Positions 35,632 to 42,622 of a stretch of 42,622 nucleotides of DNA are shown one piece after another; position 1 is the stretch's first letter, and each line of letters opens with the position of its first letter. The position numbers and the translations under genes are program-made. The notes under the pieces are model-generated. The model had not been told where the DNA came from. It was given only the letters and a program-made list of their open reading frames with translations, and did no database searches. Source of the DNA: SFDP01 sp051891855 (lineage in GTDB: Bacteria > Bacillota > Clostridia > Lachnospirales > Lachnospiraceae); contig JBJFFP010000042.1 in assembly GCA_051891855.1 (NCBI GenBank), positions 1 through 42,622 of the forward strand, in the 5' to 3' direction.

Positions 35632-35663
35632 GGGACTGCGATAAAAATGTCGCAGTCCCTTTT
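35632..35663 (+). terminator. Hairpin between cydB and cydD, possible partial terminator
   Basis: A perfect 10-bp stem GGGACTGCGA / TCGCAGTCCC with an 8-nt loop is followed by only four Ts. The short T-run suggests incomplete termination, which would lower expression of cydDC relative to cydAB, or a stability element protecting the cydAB message. Confidence 0.65.
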
Positions 35664-35689
35664 ACTTACTGTGGGAGAGGAGTGTTTTT

Positions 35690-37396
35690 TTGTTCAGTAA
35701 AGCTTTGTGGCGGGCTCAAAATAAAGAGGCCCTGTTGATTCAAGCCATCACCCTATTGATGTCCCTGGGGCATGGTACTGCCACTGCCCTTCAGGCCTGG
35801 TCAACTGCCTGTATCGTAAACGGAATATTTTTTGAAAAAAGAAGTCTGAAGGAGGTTACCGTTTTTTTTCTTCTTTTGCTTATCTCTATTCTGCTTCGGG
35901 GCGGATTTCTGTGGGGTGAAGAGCATATGGCCCTGAAAGCTTCCTCCTTAGTTAAGGGCAGACTTTTGGAGCAGCTCCTCACTCAGGCAGAACGGCTGGG
36001 GCCGGCGGTAATGCTGCATCAGGATAGAGGAACCTTCTTTACTCTTCTCACCCAGGGGCTTTCCACTCTGGATGCCTATTTCTGCCGTTATCTGCCCCAG
36101 TTATTTAAAAGTGCTGTGATTCCTCTGCTCTATCTGATTATCGTCTTTCCTATGGATACTGTGTCAGGACTGATTTTTGTAATCACTACTCCTCTCATCC
36201 CTCTGTTTATGATTCTAATCGGAAAATGGAGTCACCAGATGAAAAATTCCTCCTGGGAGGCTCTATCCCGTATGGGAGGATATTTGCAGGATGTTTTAAC
36301 GGGTTTAGGTACCTTAAGAAACTGGAATCGGGAAATCAGACAGGAGGAAAAAATCCGAAATGTAAGCAGAGATTTTCGTCTGAAAACCATGAAAACTCTC
36401 CGTATTGCTTTTCTTTCTGCTTTTGCTTTGGAAATCCTCACTACTATCAGCATTGCCCTGGTTGCTGTAGGATTAGGTGTCCGTCTGGCAGAAGGCAGTA
36501 TCCCCTTTCTTCCGGCTTTATTTTTAATCCTGCTGGCACCGGAATACTATCAGCCTCTGCGCATGCTGGGACAGCAATACCACAATAGCCAGAATGCCAT
36601 TCTGGCAGCTGACGAGCTTTTCTCTTTTTTACAAAAGCCTGCTCCTACACTTTCCCAGCCCGTGGCCATTGATGAGTCCCTACCCCCACCCCAAATCGTT
36701 TTGGACAAAATCAGTTTTTCCTACGGCAGCAGCCAGAATGCATTAAGTGAAATTTCTGCCACCCTCGAGCCGGGTAAGGTTTATGCACTGGTGGGGCCCA
36801 GCGGTGCCGGCAAAACCACATTACTGCGGATCCTCATGGGTGCCCTTATTCCCTCTTCGGGCTGCCTGACGGTAGACGGGCTTCCCTTCAAGGGCTGGGA
36901 GGGCTTATCCTTCATTTCAGCACAGCCCTATTTCTTTCAGGGAACCGTTCTGGAGAATATCACCCTGGGAAGAGCTGTTTCCCAGGATACCGTTTATGAA
37001 ATCTGCCGCAGTATTGGTGCCGATAGCTTTATTTTACAGCTCCCCCAGGGATATGATACTCTTTTGGGACAACAGGGAGCTTCGCTCTCCGGAGGACAGG
37101 GGCAGCTTATTGCCATTGCCAGAGCTATGGCCTCTCCCTCCCGATTCCTGCTTTTGGACGAGGCAACTGCCAGCCTGGATGCTGCCTCGGAGAAAACTGT
37201 ACAAAAGGCATTGGAAAAATTGTTTACCCATAAAACCGTACTGATCAGCGCCCATCGTCTACACACTCTTCAGTCGGTTCATCAAATACTGGTACTGAAG
37301 GAAGGAAAGCTGGTACAAAGAGGGAGCTTCCGGGCCCTTTCCGAGGATGAAGGCGGTCTCTTTTTCCAACTCTTACAGAAAGGTCTGATGGAATGA
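35690..37396 (+). CDS. cydD: ABC exporter subunit CydD (cytochrome bd assembly)
   Basis: One half of the heterodimeric CydDC exporter, which moves thiols such as glutathione or cysteine (or haem, as proposed) outward and is needed to assemble cytochrome bd. 568 residues: an ABC transporter membrane domain of about 310 residues, then the ATPase with Walker A GPSGAGKTT, signature LSGGQGQLIAIARAM, Walker B FLLLDEATASLD and the switch His in ISAHRLHTL. The start is TTG at 35690 behind GGGAGAGGAG. The stop overlaps the ATG of cydC by 4 nt. It lies 70 nt after cydB, with a hairpin between. Confidence 0.93.
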   Translation: MFSKALWRAQNKEALLIQAITLLMSLGHGTATALQAWSTACIVNGIFFEKRSLKEVTVFFLLLLISILLRGGFLWGEEHMALKASSLVKGRLLEQLLTQAERLGPAVMLHQDRGTFFTLLTQGLSTLDAYFCRYLPQLFKSAVIPLLYLIIVFPMDTVSGLIFVITTPLIPLFMILIGKWSHQMKNSSWEALSRMGGYLQDVLTGLGTLRNWNREIRQEEKIRNVSRDFRLKTMKTLRIAFLSAFALEILTTISIALVAVGLGVRLAEGSIPFLPALFLILLAPEYYQPLRMLGQQYHNSQNAILAADELFSFLQKPAPTLSQPVAIDESLPPPQIVLDKISFSYGSSQNALSEISATLEPGKVYALVGPSGAGKTTLLRILMGALIPSSGCLTVDGLPFKGWEGLSFISAQPYFFQGTVLENITLGRAVSQDTVYEICRSIGADSFILQLPQGYDTLLGQQGASLSGGQGQLIAIARAMASPSRFLLLDEATASLDAASEKTVQKALEKLFTHKTVLISAHRLHTLQSVHQILVLKEGKLVQRGSFRALSEDEGGLFFQLLQKGLME

Positions 37397-39087
37397 AAAA
37401 AGAAGTAAAGAAACAACAAAACAGTCTGCTGTTCCTACTGAGCTTATTGCGGCCTTATGTTCCTTCCGTACTGGGAACAGCCCTTATCGGTTCTCTTACT
37501 ATTTTGGCCAATACCGGACTGCTTGCGGTATCTGCCATCCTTATCTGTATGGCTGCCTTGATGCCTCCTGTGATGGATTTGATGCCCATGTCGGCAGCTG
37601 TACGCTTATGCGGTATCTCCCGGGGAATCTTTCGTTATTGGGAACGATTATCCAGCCATTCTATTACCTTCCGACTTTTAGAGGATCTCAGAGTGTGGTA
37701 TTACCATCAGCTTCTTCCTCTCACTCCCGGCAGAACCATGAACAGAACGGCAAAGCTTTTAAAATCCGTTACTGAGGATCTGGAAACCCTGCAGTTTTTT
37801 TATCTCAGGGTGGTAGCTGCTCCTTTGGTTGCCCTCTTTACCTTGCTGTCCATTTCCCTCGTTCTGGCCTTTTTTCTTCCCGGTGCAATTCCTATTCTTT
37901 GGCTGGCGGGACTGATTAACGGAATTTTTTTCCCTCTTCTTTTCCGAAAAATAAGTGAGTCAGAGGCACCGGAAGCATTAAAATTTGAACTAATCTTTCG
38001 CCATCAGTTACAGGACTTTGTCATGGGACTGGAGCCTTTATGGGTGTATGACAGATGCTCCGGTGCAAAAAAAGAAGCCTTATCTGCTTATCTGGCGGGA
38101 AATCATCTCCGGCAGGGTGGAGAAGCCCGCCGAAGCAAAATGAATGCCCTTTCCGGAATCTGCTCAGGGCTTGCTCTCACGGCCACTCTCTGGATAGGGG
38201 CTTTGGCCGTTGAACAGGAAGTTTTAAAGGGAATCTATCTTCTGGCTGCCGCACTTATGGTTTATGGGGCTTTGGAAGCTGTACAGGCCTTACCTCTTGC
38301 AGTTTCCTACTACTATGATAGTCTTGCAGCCATGGACAATATCCTGGAAATAACCGGAGGCGAGCCGACCGGCTTACCTAGGGAAGGAAGCCTAAATGCA
38401 GAAAGGCTTCCCAAAGGTAACAAGCCCTTAAGTATTATCTTTAAGCAGGTCTCCTTCACCTATCCCGAAGGAACTTCTCCGGTTTTAAATCAGGTTACCT
38501 TCCGCCTTCCTGCCGGCAGCAGCACTGCCGTAATCGGTCATATTGGAAGTGGAAAAAGCAGTCTTGTATCTTTATTAATGGGTTACTTTCAGCCGAATCA
38601 AGGTGAAATCTTGCTGGGGGATATTCCCTTAAAAGACTGGGGCAAAGAAGCTCTGTGCAGGCAAATTTCTCTGGTTGAGCAGAATCCTTATCTGTTTACT
38701 GCCACCTTGCGGGAAAATCTGGAGCTAGCCGCCGGTTGCCAACCGGAGGAAAAGCTCTGGGAAGCCCTTCAATGGGCCGGACTTTCAGATACCGCATCAG
38801 CCCTGCCTCAACAATTAGATACCCTCCTCTCACCCGATGGACAAAACTTTTCCTCCGGTGAGCGTCAGCGGCTGGCTCTGGCCAGAATGTATTTGGAAAA
38901 TAAGCCCGTGGTAATCCTGGATGAAGCATTAAAAAATCTGGACAACGAAACTGCCCAGATTCTTCTTTCCCGAATAATAGATTTTTGTAAGGATCGTACC
39001 TTACTGATGATTTCCCACAGTCAGAAGCATCCGGCTTACATGGATTATGTGATCACTATGGAAAAGGGATATGCCAATATAACCTGA
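37393..39087 (+). CDS. cydC: ABC exporter subunit CydC (cytochrome bd assembly)
   Basis: Partner of CydD, 564 residues. Membrane domain to about residue 320 with PMSAAVRLCGISRGIFRYWERL, a stretch typical of CydC. ATPase domain with Walker A GHIGSGKSS, signature FSSGERQRLALARMY, Walker B VVILDEALKNLD and the H-loop MISHSQ. The signature FSSGE and the Ala in DEA depart slightly from the consensus LSGGQ/DEP, as is usual for one half of heterodimeric exporters. Last gene of the operon; a strong terminator follows immediately. Confidence 0.93.
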   Translation: MKKEVKKQQNSLLFLLSLLRPYVPSVLGTALIGSLTILANTGLLAVSAILICMAALMPPVMDLMPMSAAVRLCGISRGIFRYWERLSSHSITFRLLEDLRVWYYHQLLPLTPGRTMNRTAKLLKSVTEDLETLQFFYLRVVAAPLVALFTLLSISLVLAFFLPGAIPILWLAGLINGIFFPLLFRKISESEAPEALKFELIFRHQLQDFVMGLEPLWVYDRCSGAKKEALSAYLAGNHLRQGGEARRSKMNALSGICSGLALTATLWIGALAVEQEVLKGIYLLAAALMVYGALEAVQALPLAVSYYYDSLAAMDNILEITGGEPTGLPREGSLNAERLPKGNKPLSIIFKQVSFTYPEGTSPVLNQVTFRLPAGSSTAVIGHIGSGKSSLVSLLMGYFQPNQGEILLGDIPLKDWGKEALCRQISLVEQNPYLFTATLRENLELAAGCQPEEKLWEALQWAGLSDTASALPQQLDTLLSPDGQNFSSGERQRLALARMYLENKPVVILDEALKNLDNETAQILLSRIIDFCKDRTLLMISHSQKHPAYMDYVITMEKGYANIT

Positions 39088-39134
39088 TTAAAATAGCTTT
39101 CCAAAAGATAAACTCTTTTGGAAAGCTATTTTAA
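39088..39134. terminator. Bidirectional terminator between cydC and the small charged protein gene
   Basis: Nearly 20 bp of perfect stem, AAAATAGCTTTCCAAAAG and its complement, around the 7-nt loop ATAAACT, with A/T runs on both sides. The right arm overlaps the end of the minus-strand gene. Confidence 0.93.
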
Positions 39135-39428
39135 TTCTTCCTTTATTCTATTGTTCTCTCCCGCCATACAAAGCCACAGCATGAAGGGAAGATTTTCCTC
39201 TTCTGTCCTTCCTTTTGAATCGGCTCTCTCATCTTCCGCCTTCTGCTTCTGTATCTCCTGATAGTTTTTCCCATCCTTTGGGGAAGAAGCTCTGCTTTTT
39301 CTTTCTTCCTGCCTGCCACGTTTTTCATCCTTTTGGTCCGGATTGACATACATGGCAACCGCTTCTACAGGACGAACCTGATATATTGAGCTAACCATTA
39401 AATTCCCTGACGAATTATACATTTCCAT
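39126..39428 (-). CDS. Small charged protein of unknown function
   Basis: 100 residues, starting MEMYNSSGNLMVSSIYQVRP, with a strongly charged Lys/Glu/Arg/Gln middle part (about residues 32-78) that is probably disordered or helical, and a short C-terminal segment (LPFMLWLCMAGENNRIKEEL). No signal peptide and no recognised family. It is supported as a gene by a GGAGG site 6 nt before the ATG and by the terminator it shares with cydC. It follows the second VanY-like gene by 113 nt on the same strand. Confidence 0.65.
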   Translation of the reverse strand: MEMYNSSGNLMVSSIYQVRPVEAVAMYVNPDQKDEKRGRQEERKSRASSPKDGKNYQEIQKQKAEDERADSKGRTEEENLPFMLWLCMAGENNRIKEELK

Positions 39429-39541
39429 AAGCCACCTCCATGTCGCATAAAGAAATATTTTTATCGAAATCCTTTTCTATTTACTTTTATATCGTCAGAT
39501 TATTCAATTTTCTTTATATTATTTTCCGAAAATTTCTGTTT

Positions 39542-40369
39542 TTATATTTTTATTTGTTCAAGATACTCTTCCAGTGTAATTCCTTCATTCATTATATACT
39601 TTGCCGCCTCTACTCCTACATAACGAAAATGCCATGATTCATAATTGATCAGGGTAATTTCCTCTTTTCCTTTAGGGTAGCGCAGAATGAAGCCATACTC
39701 AGCACAATGCTTTTGAAGCCATCTGTTCTCTGCCGTCAGCTCCTGTCCGGAATTTAGCATCTGATAATCTAAAGCCACAATATCAAAGGCCAGACCGGTA
39801 GAATGCTCACTACAGCCGGGAGGCATAGTTTCCTTTACCACCTCTTCATAGGCTGCTTCATAGGAATATCCCCGTTTCATCCAATATTCCAAGTCCTCTT
39901 CAAAAAGCTCGGTCTGACGTTCAACAGATCGATAGGAGGAACAGATCTCAAAGCTCAGCCCTTCCTTTCGTCCGGTCTCCAGCATTCTGCACAAAGGCCG
40001 ATAGGCTTCTCTTGCCGCCCGGTTAACTCCATCCGGCAAGGTCTCCAACACTACTTCATAATCATTGCTCAATGGATTTCTCTTATTTACCAGAATATTG
40101 ATTTTATCCCTTTTCTTCTCCAACTCTTTCGCCAAATCGATTTCCGGAATCTGAAATTTCTTCGGAAAGACTTCTATTACATATAAACCAGCCTGAGCAC
40201 CCATCCCCAGTTCACGTCCCTTTTGAAAGAAACAGATTCCCACTACTGTAAGCAGCGGCAAAAAGAAAAGCAAAAAAACGATTCCTCTTGCCATTCTTTT
40301 CTTTCTTCTGTTTCTTTGCCTTTTGCTTTCACTTAGTTCCTTCTTTTCTCTCTTATCAATTACAGCCAC
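39542..40369 (-). CDS. VanY-like D-alanyl-D-alanine carboxypeptidase (M15B), second copy
   Basis: 275 residues: a basic N-terminal tail, one membrane helix (about 30-50, IVFLLFFLPLLTVVGICFF) and an extracellular M15 domain with CSSYRSVERQTELFEEDLEY, the zinc ligands in GCSEHSTGLAFDI (His and Asp) and the His in ESWHFRYVG. The C-terminal part (WLQKHCAEYGFILRYPKGKE onward) is closely similar to that of the gene at 13679-14698, so the two are paralogues with different N-terminal linkers. The start is GTG at 40369 behind GGAAG, with a promoter about 50 nt upstream. Likely trims peptidoglycan stem peptides. Confidence 0.92.
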   Translation of the reverse strand: MAVIDKREKKELSESKRQRNRRKKRMARGIVFLLFFLPLLTVVGICFFQKGRELGMGAQAGLYVIEVFPKKFQIPEIDLAKELEKKRDKINILVNKRNPLSNDYEVVLETLPDGVNRAAREAYRPLCRMLETGRKEGLSFEICSSYRSVERQTELFEEDLEYWMKRGYSYEAAYEEVVKETMPPGCSEHSTGLAFDIVALDYQMLNSGQELTAENRWLQKHCAEYGFILRYPKGKEEITLINYESWHFRYVGVEAAKYIMNEGITLEEYLEQIKI

Positions 40370-40417
40370 TTATCTTCCAATCTCTCCGTTTATCTATTTT
40401 TTATCCTGTTCATATAT

Positions 40418-40446
40418 ACTGTATTCTATTTTGAAATGAAAATCAA
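40418..40446 (-). promoter_or_regulatory. Promoter of the second VanY-like gene
   Basis: On the minus strand TTGATT, a 17-nt spacer and TACAGT, about 50 nt upstream of the GTG start. Confidence 0.65.
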
Positions 40447-40505
40447 TCCCTTATCCTTTACATAGATACGATTCAGACAGAAAAATACCGTTTAATTTAT
40501 ACTGC

Positions 40506-41087
40506 TTATTCCCCTGAGGCAATATCGGCCATTATATCAGCCACATCTGCAATCGGAGGGCCATCCGCAAAGGCTTCCGTATTATTGGCGGTATCGATGG
40601 GGTCTACATAGTCGCTCTTCTTCTCCTCCTTCCAAAGAGAATCATACTCTTCCCTTTGCTTTGCCAGAGCTCCCATATTCTTGGCCATCTGGTACAGCTC
40701 CATACTGTATTCCATAAGCTTCTTCTCATCACTTGCAGGTACTATACCGCCTTTCATCAGACGTCTGGCCACCTCCATGAGCTTTCCCATATCCTCCACA
40801 TACTTTTCCATAGCCTCGCCCTGCTGCTTGGCTGATTCTCTGTCAGCTACAGCAGTCCACTGCTGCATAAGCTTCTCCATATAATCACTATATTCATTCT
40901 TCTTTTCTTCAACCGTCTTAAGAGTAAGCTCCAATACTGCTGCTTCATTGGCATAAATCAAATTTCCGTCTAAAACGGAAGCCATCTTCTTCTCCAATAC
41001 CGTTTTTTGTTTGATAAGAGCTGCTCTCTGTTCCCGATATTCTTTGATCTGCAGGTTATAGAGCCGTCTTGCTTCTTCTATCTTCAT
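40506..41087 (-). CDS. Coiled-coil protein of unknown function
   Basis: 193 residues, almost entirely helical by composition: MKIEEARRLYNLQIKEYREQ at the start, heptad-like Leu/Ile/Met spacing through about residue 160, and a short acidic disordered tail (DPIDTANNTEAFADGPPIAD). No signal peptide or membrane helix. I do not recognise the family; a structural, chaperone-like or phage-scaffold-like role could all be argued and none is supported. The ribosome site is modest (AAGGATGTGAG). It is the last ordinary-looking chromosomal gene before the gene-poor stretch to its right. Confidence 0.75.
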   Translation of the reverse strand: MKIEEARRLYNLQIKEYREQRAALIKQKTVLEKKMASVLDGNLIYANEAAVLELTLKTVEEKKNEYSDYMEKLMQQWTAVADRESAKQQGEAMEKYVEDMGKLMEVARRLMKGGIVPASDEKKLMEYSMELYQMAKNMGALAKQREEYDSLWKEEKKSDYVDPIDTANNTEAFADGPPIADVADIMADIASGE

Positions 41088-41214
41088 TTTCTCACATCCT
41101 TATAACGAAAAAGAGTTTCCAGCTTCAGTTTATATATCGGCTTTTTACAGATTTACTTTATTTAAGGAATTGGTGAAATTCGCAAAAGAAAAGGCCTTGA
41201 AACCGCTAATTTCA

Positions 41215-41236
41215 ATATATACGCGTACGTGCGCAC
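41215..41236. repeat. 22-nt strictly alternating purine-pyrimidine tract
   Basis: Every step from 41215 to 41236 alternates purine and pyrimidine (ATATATA then CGCGTACGTGCGCAC), with CG-rich and GT/AC steps in the right half. Such tracts can adopt the Z form under negative supercoiling. It lies about 130 nt upstream of the coiled-coil protein gene. Confidence 0.8.
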
Positions 41237-41290
41237 CCTTTACTACACTACATTATTGTGATTATTATGTTGTCTTCTTATCTATCCCTT

Positions 41291-41320
41291 TCAGAATACT
41301 AACACTATTTTTTCTTCCAT
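41291..41320 (-). other. Nine-codon open frame with strong ribosome binding site
   Basis: AAAGGAG is placed 8 nt before an ATG that opens MEEKIVLVF followed by TGA. It is either a tiny peptide or the surviving start of a gene whose remainder has been lost. No promoter was recognised. Confidence 0.3.
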
Positions 41321-41350
41321 GCTGATATCTCCTTTCCTGTGTTTTTTTGA

Positions 41351-41376
41351 TTTTGATTACCTTTTTGATTACCTTT
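41351..41376. repeat. Direct repeat TTTTGATTACCTTT, two copies with 12-bp period
   Basis: The 14-nt unit occurs at 41351-41364 and 41363-41376, overlapping by 2 nt, and is followed by GGTAACC. It lies about 45 nt from the tRNA-like piece and could be a recombinase arm site. Confidence 0.5.
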
Positions 41377-41419
41377 GGTAACCGCCGCTTGAAAATGCCT
41401 TATTTTCGGGCAAAAATAA

Positions 41420-41440
41420 TGAGGAAGATGGGACTTGAAC
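41420..41440 (-). other. tRNA-3'-end-like fragment, candidate attachment site core
   Basis: On the minus strand this reads GTTCAAGTCCCATCTTCCTC plus A, which fits the T-loop (TTCAAGT), the 3' half of a T-stem (CCCAT), a 7-nt acceptor 3' strand and the discriminator A. The matching 5' parts of a tRNA (an acceptor starting GAGGAAG and a T-stem 5' half) are absent from the preceding 100 nt, so it is only a 3' end. Short duplicated tRNA 3' ends are the usual mark left by site-specific integration of genomic islands and ICEs. Confidence 0.5.
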
Positions 41441-41498
41441 TAATTTCCGCACCTGCAAATCCAGTAAAATAAGGAGGTTGCGGTATCAGCACAATGCA

Positions 41499-41519
41499 GG
41501 TCTCACCCATGGTCTCACC
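41499..41519. repeat. Pair of GGTCTCACC direct repeats
   Basis: GGTCTCACC occurs at 41499-41507 and 41511-41519, a 12-bp period, about 60 nt from the tRNA-like core. The position is that expected for arm-type integrase sites beside an attachment core. That role is inferred. Confidence 0.55.
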
Positions 41520-41654
41520 TAATAGAGCTGTTAATGACACACAATTCTGTAATAAAGAAAAAAGATGCTACGTGTCGATATTTTAGAGCAAAGTAGCGTG
41601 TGCCACTATATGAATTGTTAAATTTTTGTGAACACATCCATAGCACAGTGTCAA

Positions 41655-41695
41655 GAAAAAAGCAACACATCATTATTTTGATGTATTGCTTTTTC
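41655..41695 (-). terminator. Terminator downstream of the gene fragment at 41786
   Basis: A stem of about 16 bp with one mismatch (AAAAAGCAATACATCA with TGATGTGTTGCTTTTT on the minus strand), a 6-nt loop and T-runs on both sides. It is about 90 nt past the stop codon at 41786. Confidence 0.85.
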
Positions 41696-41785
41696 CATCT
41701 TTTCTATATTTTTTAGCCATCCCTCTATGTAGTCCATGTAACTATAACTAATCCACAGAGATGAAGGTATCATTTCAAATAATAA

Positions 41786-42108
41786 TTACTGAACATTATA
41801 GTTCATCAATAAATTTCGAACCAAATCCAATCCGTCTGATGACTCTAGAACGATTCCCCCTTCTCCAAGTGCGGAACCGTTAACAATAAATTGACCTATC
41901 TCACCATTTGCTGTTTCTGAGAATTCAATTGTCCATGATGTTCCTGTTTTTATATCTACCATGTTAATAACAGTATTGGTTGTACCATCATCTAATGATT
42001 CCTCATGTAAATTATCTGCGTTAATTTTGCTAAACAAAGCCTCATTAGGTGTTACCATAGTACAAGCATATTTCGCTTGATTGAGGTCATTAAAAACTAC
42101 TACAGCCC
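41786..42108 (-). pseudogene. 3' fragment of an unknown gene, joined to the antitoxin gene
   Basis: About 105 codons in one frame end at 41786 (WTIEFSETANGEIGQFIVNG, then ESSDGLDLVRNLLMNYNVQ). No credible start exists: to the left of the junction the same frame simply runs, out of phase, through the antitoxin gene, and only a TTG at 42196 without function is available. The residues look like a beta-rich domain of a secreted or lipid-anchored protein, but the family is not recognised. The best reading is that the 5' part was lost when a deletion or recombination event joined it to the end of the antitoxin gene near 42105. A terminator follows. Confidence 0.55.
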
Positions 42109-42317
42109 TCCAAATCTGCAAATAAATTCCTTGTATTTGTGTATCTTTGCCCGGTTCCATCTGCAAGCATTTTATCACCCTCTGCAAATGCTGCAAGCGT
42201 TTCTGCGTTTGGTTCGTCCTCTCCTGCTGTCACTCCCTGCAAATATGCGACAACATAACCGATTTTATAATCTGGTACGGCGTCCAATAACTGCATTGCT
42301 CTTTCTCTATCACTCAT
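42090..42317 (-). CDS. RelB/DinJ-like antitoxin, orphan, probably with altered C-terminus
   Basis: 75 residues starting MSDRERAMQLLDAVPDYKIG at 42317, chosen because GAGAGG is 8 nt upstream. The ATG at 42338 lacks a ribosome site. The central part has the pattern EPNAETLAAFAEGDKMLADG followed by NTRNLFADLEG, like the toxin-wrapping tail of RelB-type antitoxins of gut Firmicutes. The last residues (CSSF) look foreign and the expected RelE/ParE-type toxin gene is missing; instead a truncated unrelated reading frame overlaps the end. It lies 45 nt after the ribbon-helix-helix gene. Antitoxin family call is moderate; the loss of the toxin is what the sequence shows. Confidence 0.7.
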   Translation of the reverse strand: MSDRERAMQLLDAVPDYKIGYVVAYLQGVTAGEDEPNAETLAAFAEGDKMLADGTGQRYTNTRNLFADLEGCSSF

Positions 42318-42362
42318 AATATTATACCTCTCTTTCATGTATATATAATATTCACAGTATCA

Positions 42363-42608
42363 CTAATTCATAAACGGCACATCTGAAAAATCTTTTGCCT
42401 GCTTTGATTGCTCTTGCTCTGCTTCTTCTAAATTCTCCAACCTTTCAAGGTCTGCAAGCGCCAGTTCTGAAAGATAAGCATTGCAGCTCTTCCCAGTCAA
42501 TTCTTTTATGCGCTCCTTTGTTCCTTTTGGAAGATTAACAGCTATTCTATCAAATTTTGCGTTATATTTATTTATTGCTCTTAAATTATACTCTGGTACT
42601 TTTCCCAT
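42363..42608 (-). CDS. Arc-type ribbon-helix-helix DNA-binding protein
   Basis: 81 residues. The N-terminal part NAKFDRIAVNLPKGTKERIK is the beta strand and first helix of a ribbon-helix-helix fold, followed by LTGKSCNAYLSELALADLER as the second helix, and an acidic Gln/Glu-rich tail. Proteins of this type are common on mobile elements of Clostridia as small regulators or antitoxins. An AAGGAG site lies 8 nt before the ATG, complete within the window. It is followed by the orphan antitoxin, probably in one transcript. Specific target unknown. Confidence 0.8.
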   Translation of the reverse strand: MGKVPEYNLRAINKYNAKFDRIAVNLPKGTKERIKELTGKSCNAYLSELALADLERLENLEEAEQEQSKQAKDFSDVPFMN

Positions 42609-42622
42609 TGTAGAAACTCCTT

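Larger units (their letters stand above)
41088..41785. other. Gene-poor stretch at the edge of a probable integrated element
   Basis: No gene of normal size is visible in these 698 bases. They contain an alternating purine-pyrimidine tract, a 9-codon frame with a strong ribosome site, 12-bp-period repeats, a tRNA-3'-end-like piece, a pair of GGTCTCACC repeats, the weak inverted repeat GCTAC/GTAGC around 41570-41600, and a terminator. The right part is AT-richer than the chromosome to its left. Confidence 0.6.

Noticed and set aside
41400..41520. Complete tRNA gene around the tRNA-like piece
   Set aside because: Only the 3' end is present; the acceptor 5' strand, D-arm and anticodon arm cannot be found upstream on that strand.
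41786..42196. Full 136-codon gene starting at 42196
   Set aside because: The start is a TTG without ribosome site, and the first 30 codons are an out-of-phase reading of the antitoxin gene; only the 3' part is credible.

Overview
The window reads as a chromosomal stretch of a low-to-moderate GC Gram-positive anaerobe, most likely of the class Clostridia and probably a gut-type Lachnospiraceae. This placement is an inference. It rests on AGGAGG-type ribosome binding sites, near-consensus sigma-A promoters, the short SerA, MetA with Glu111, the potA-potB-potCD layout and the style of the secreted proteins. No rRNA, complete tRNA or CRISPR array was found.

Layout from left to right. Positions 1-3238 (minus) hold two secreted, Glu-rich proteins: one cut by the window edge and one 902-residue DUF6273/InlB-repeat surface protein. 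Positions 3295-5592 carry serC-serA (serine synthesis). Positions 5682-11658 carry leuB-ilvD-ilvB (branched-chain amino acids) followed closely by an L,D-transpeptidase. Positions 11873-14698 hold a VanY-like carboxypeptidase, tgt, yajC and a small conserved-looking protein. aroC stands alone on the plus strand at 14884-15987, followed by a minus-strand beta-propeller lactonase. Positions 17303-21655 (plus) form a polyamine uptake operon: XRE-cupin regulator, potA, potB and a potC-potD fusion. Positions 21694-28904 (minus) carry trpS, metA, ligA, an RluF-type pseudouridine synthase and metE. A LysR regulator and a membrane-anchored transglutaminase-like protein follow. An OFA-type MFS transporter is divergent from cydA-cydB-cydD-cydC (cytochrome bd oxidase and its ABC exporter) at 33233-39087. 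Positions 39126-41087 hold a small charged protein, a second VanY-like carboxypeptidase and a coiled-coil protein.

To the right of about 41.1 kb the character changes. A gene-poor, AT-richer stretch carries a 21-nt piece resembling a tRNA 3' end, a pair of GGTCTCACC repeats, a ribbon-helix-helix protein, a RelB-like antitoxin without its toxin, and a gene fragment fused out of frame to it. This looks like the edge of an integrated element or the scar of one.

The core is mainly amino-acid biosynthesis (Ser, Val/Ile/Leu, Met, chorismate), polyamine import, cell-wall remodelling (one L,D-transpeptidase and two D,D-carboxypeptidase-like enzymes) and oxygen scavenging by cytochrome bd. No clear novel defence or biosynthetic system is present. 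The most unusual items are the island edge at 41.2-42.6 kb, the PotCD fusion with its candidate operator, a 22-nt strictly alternating purine-pyrimidine tract, and the leader arrangements of cydA, cydD, metE and leuB.
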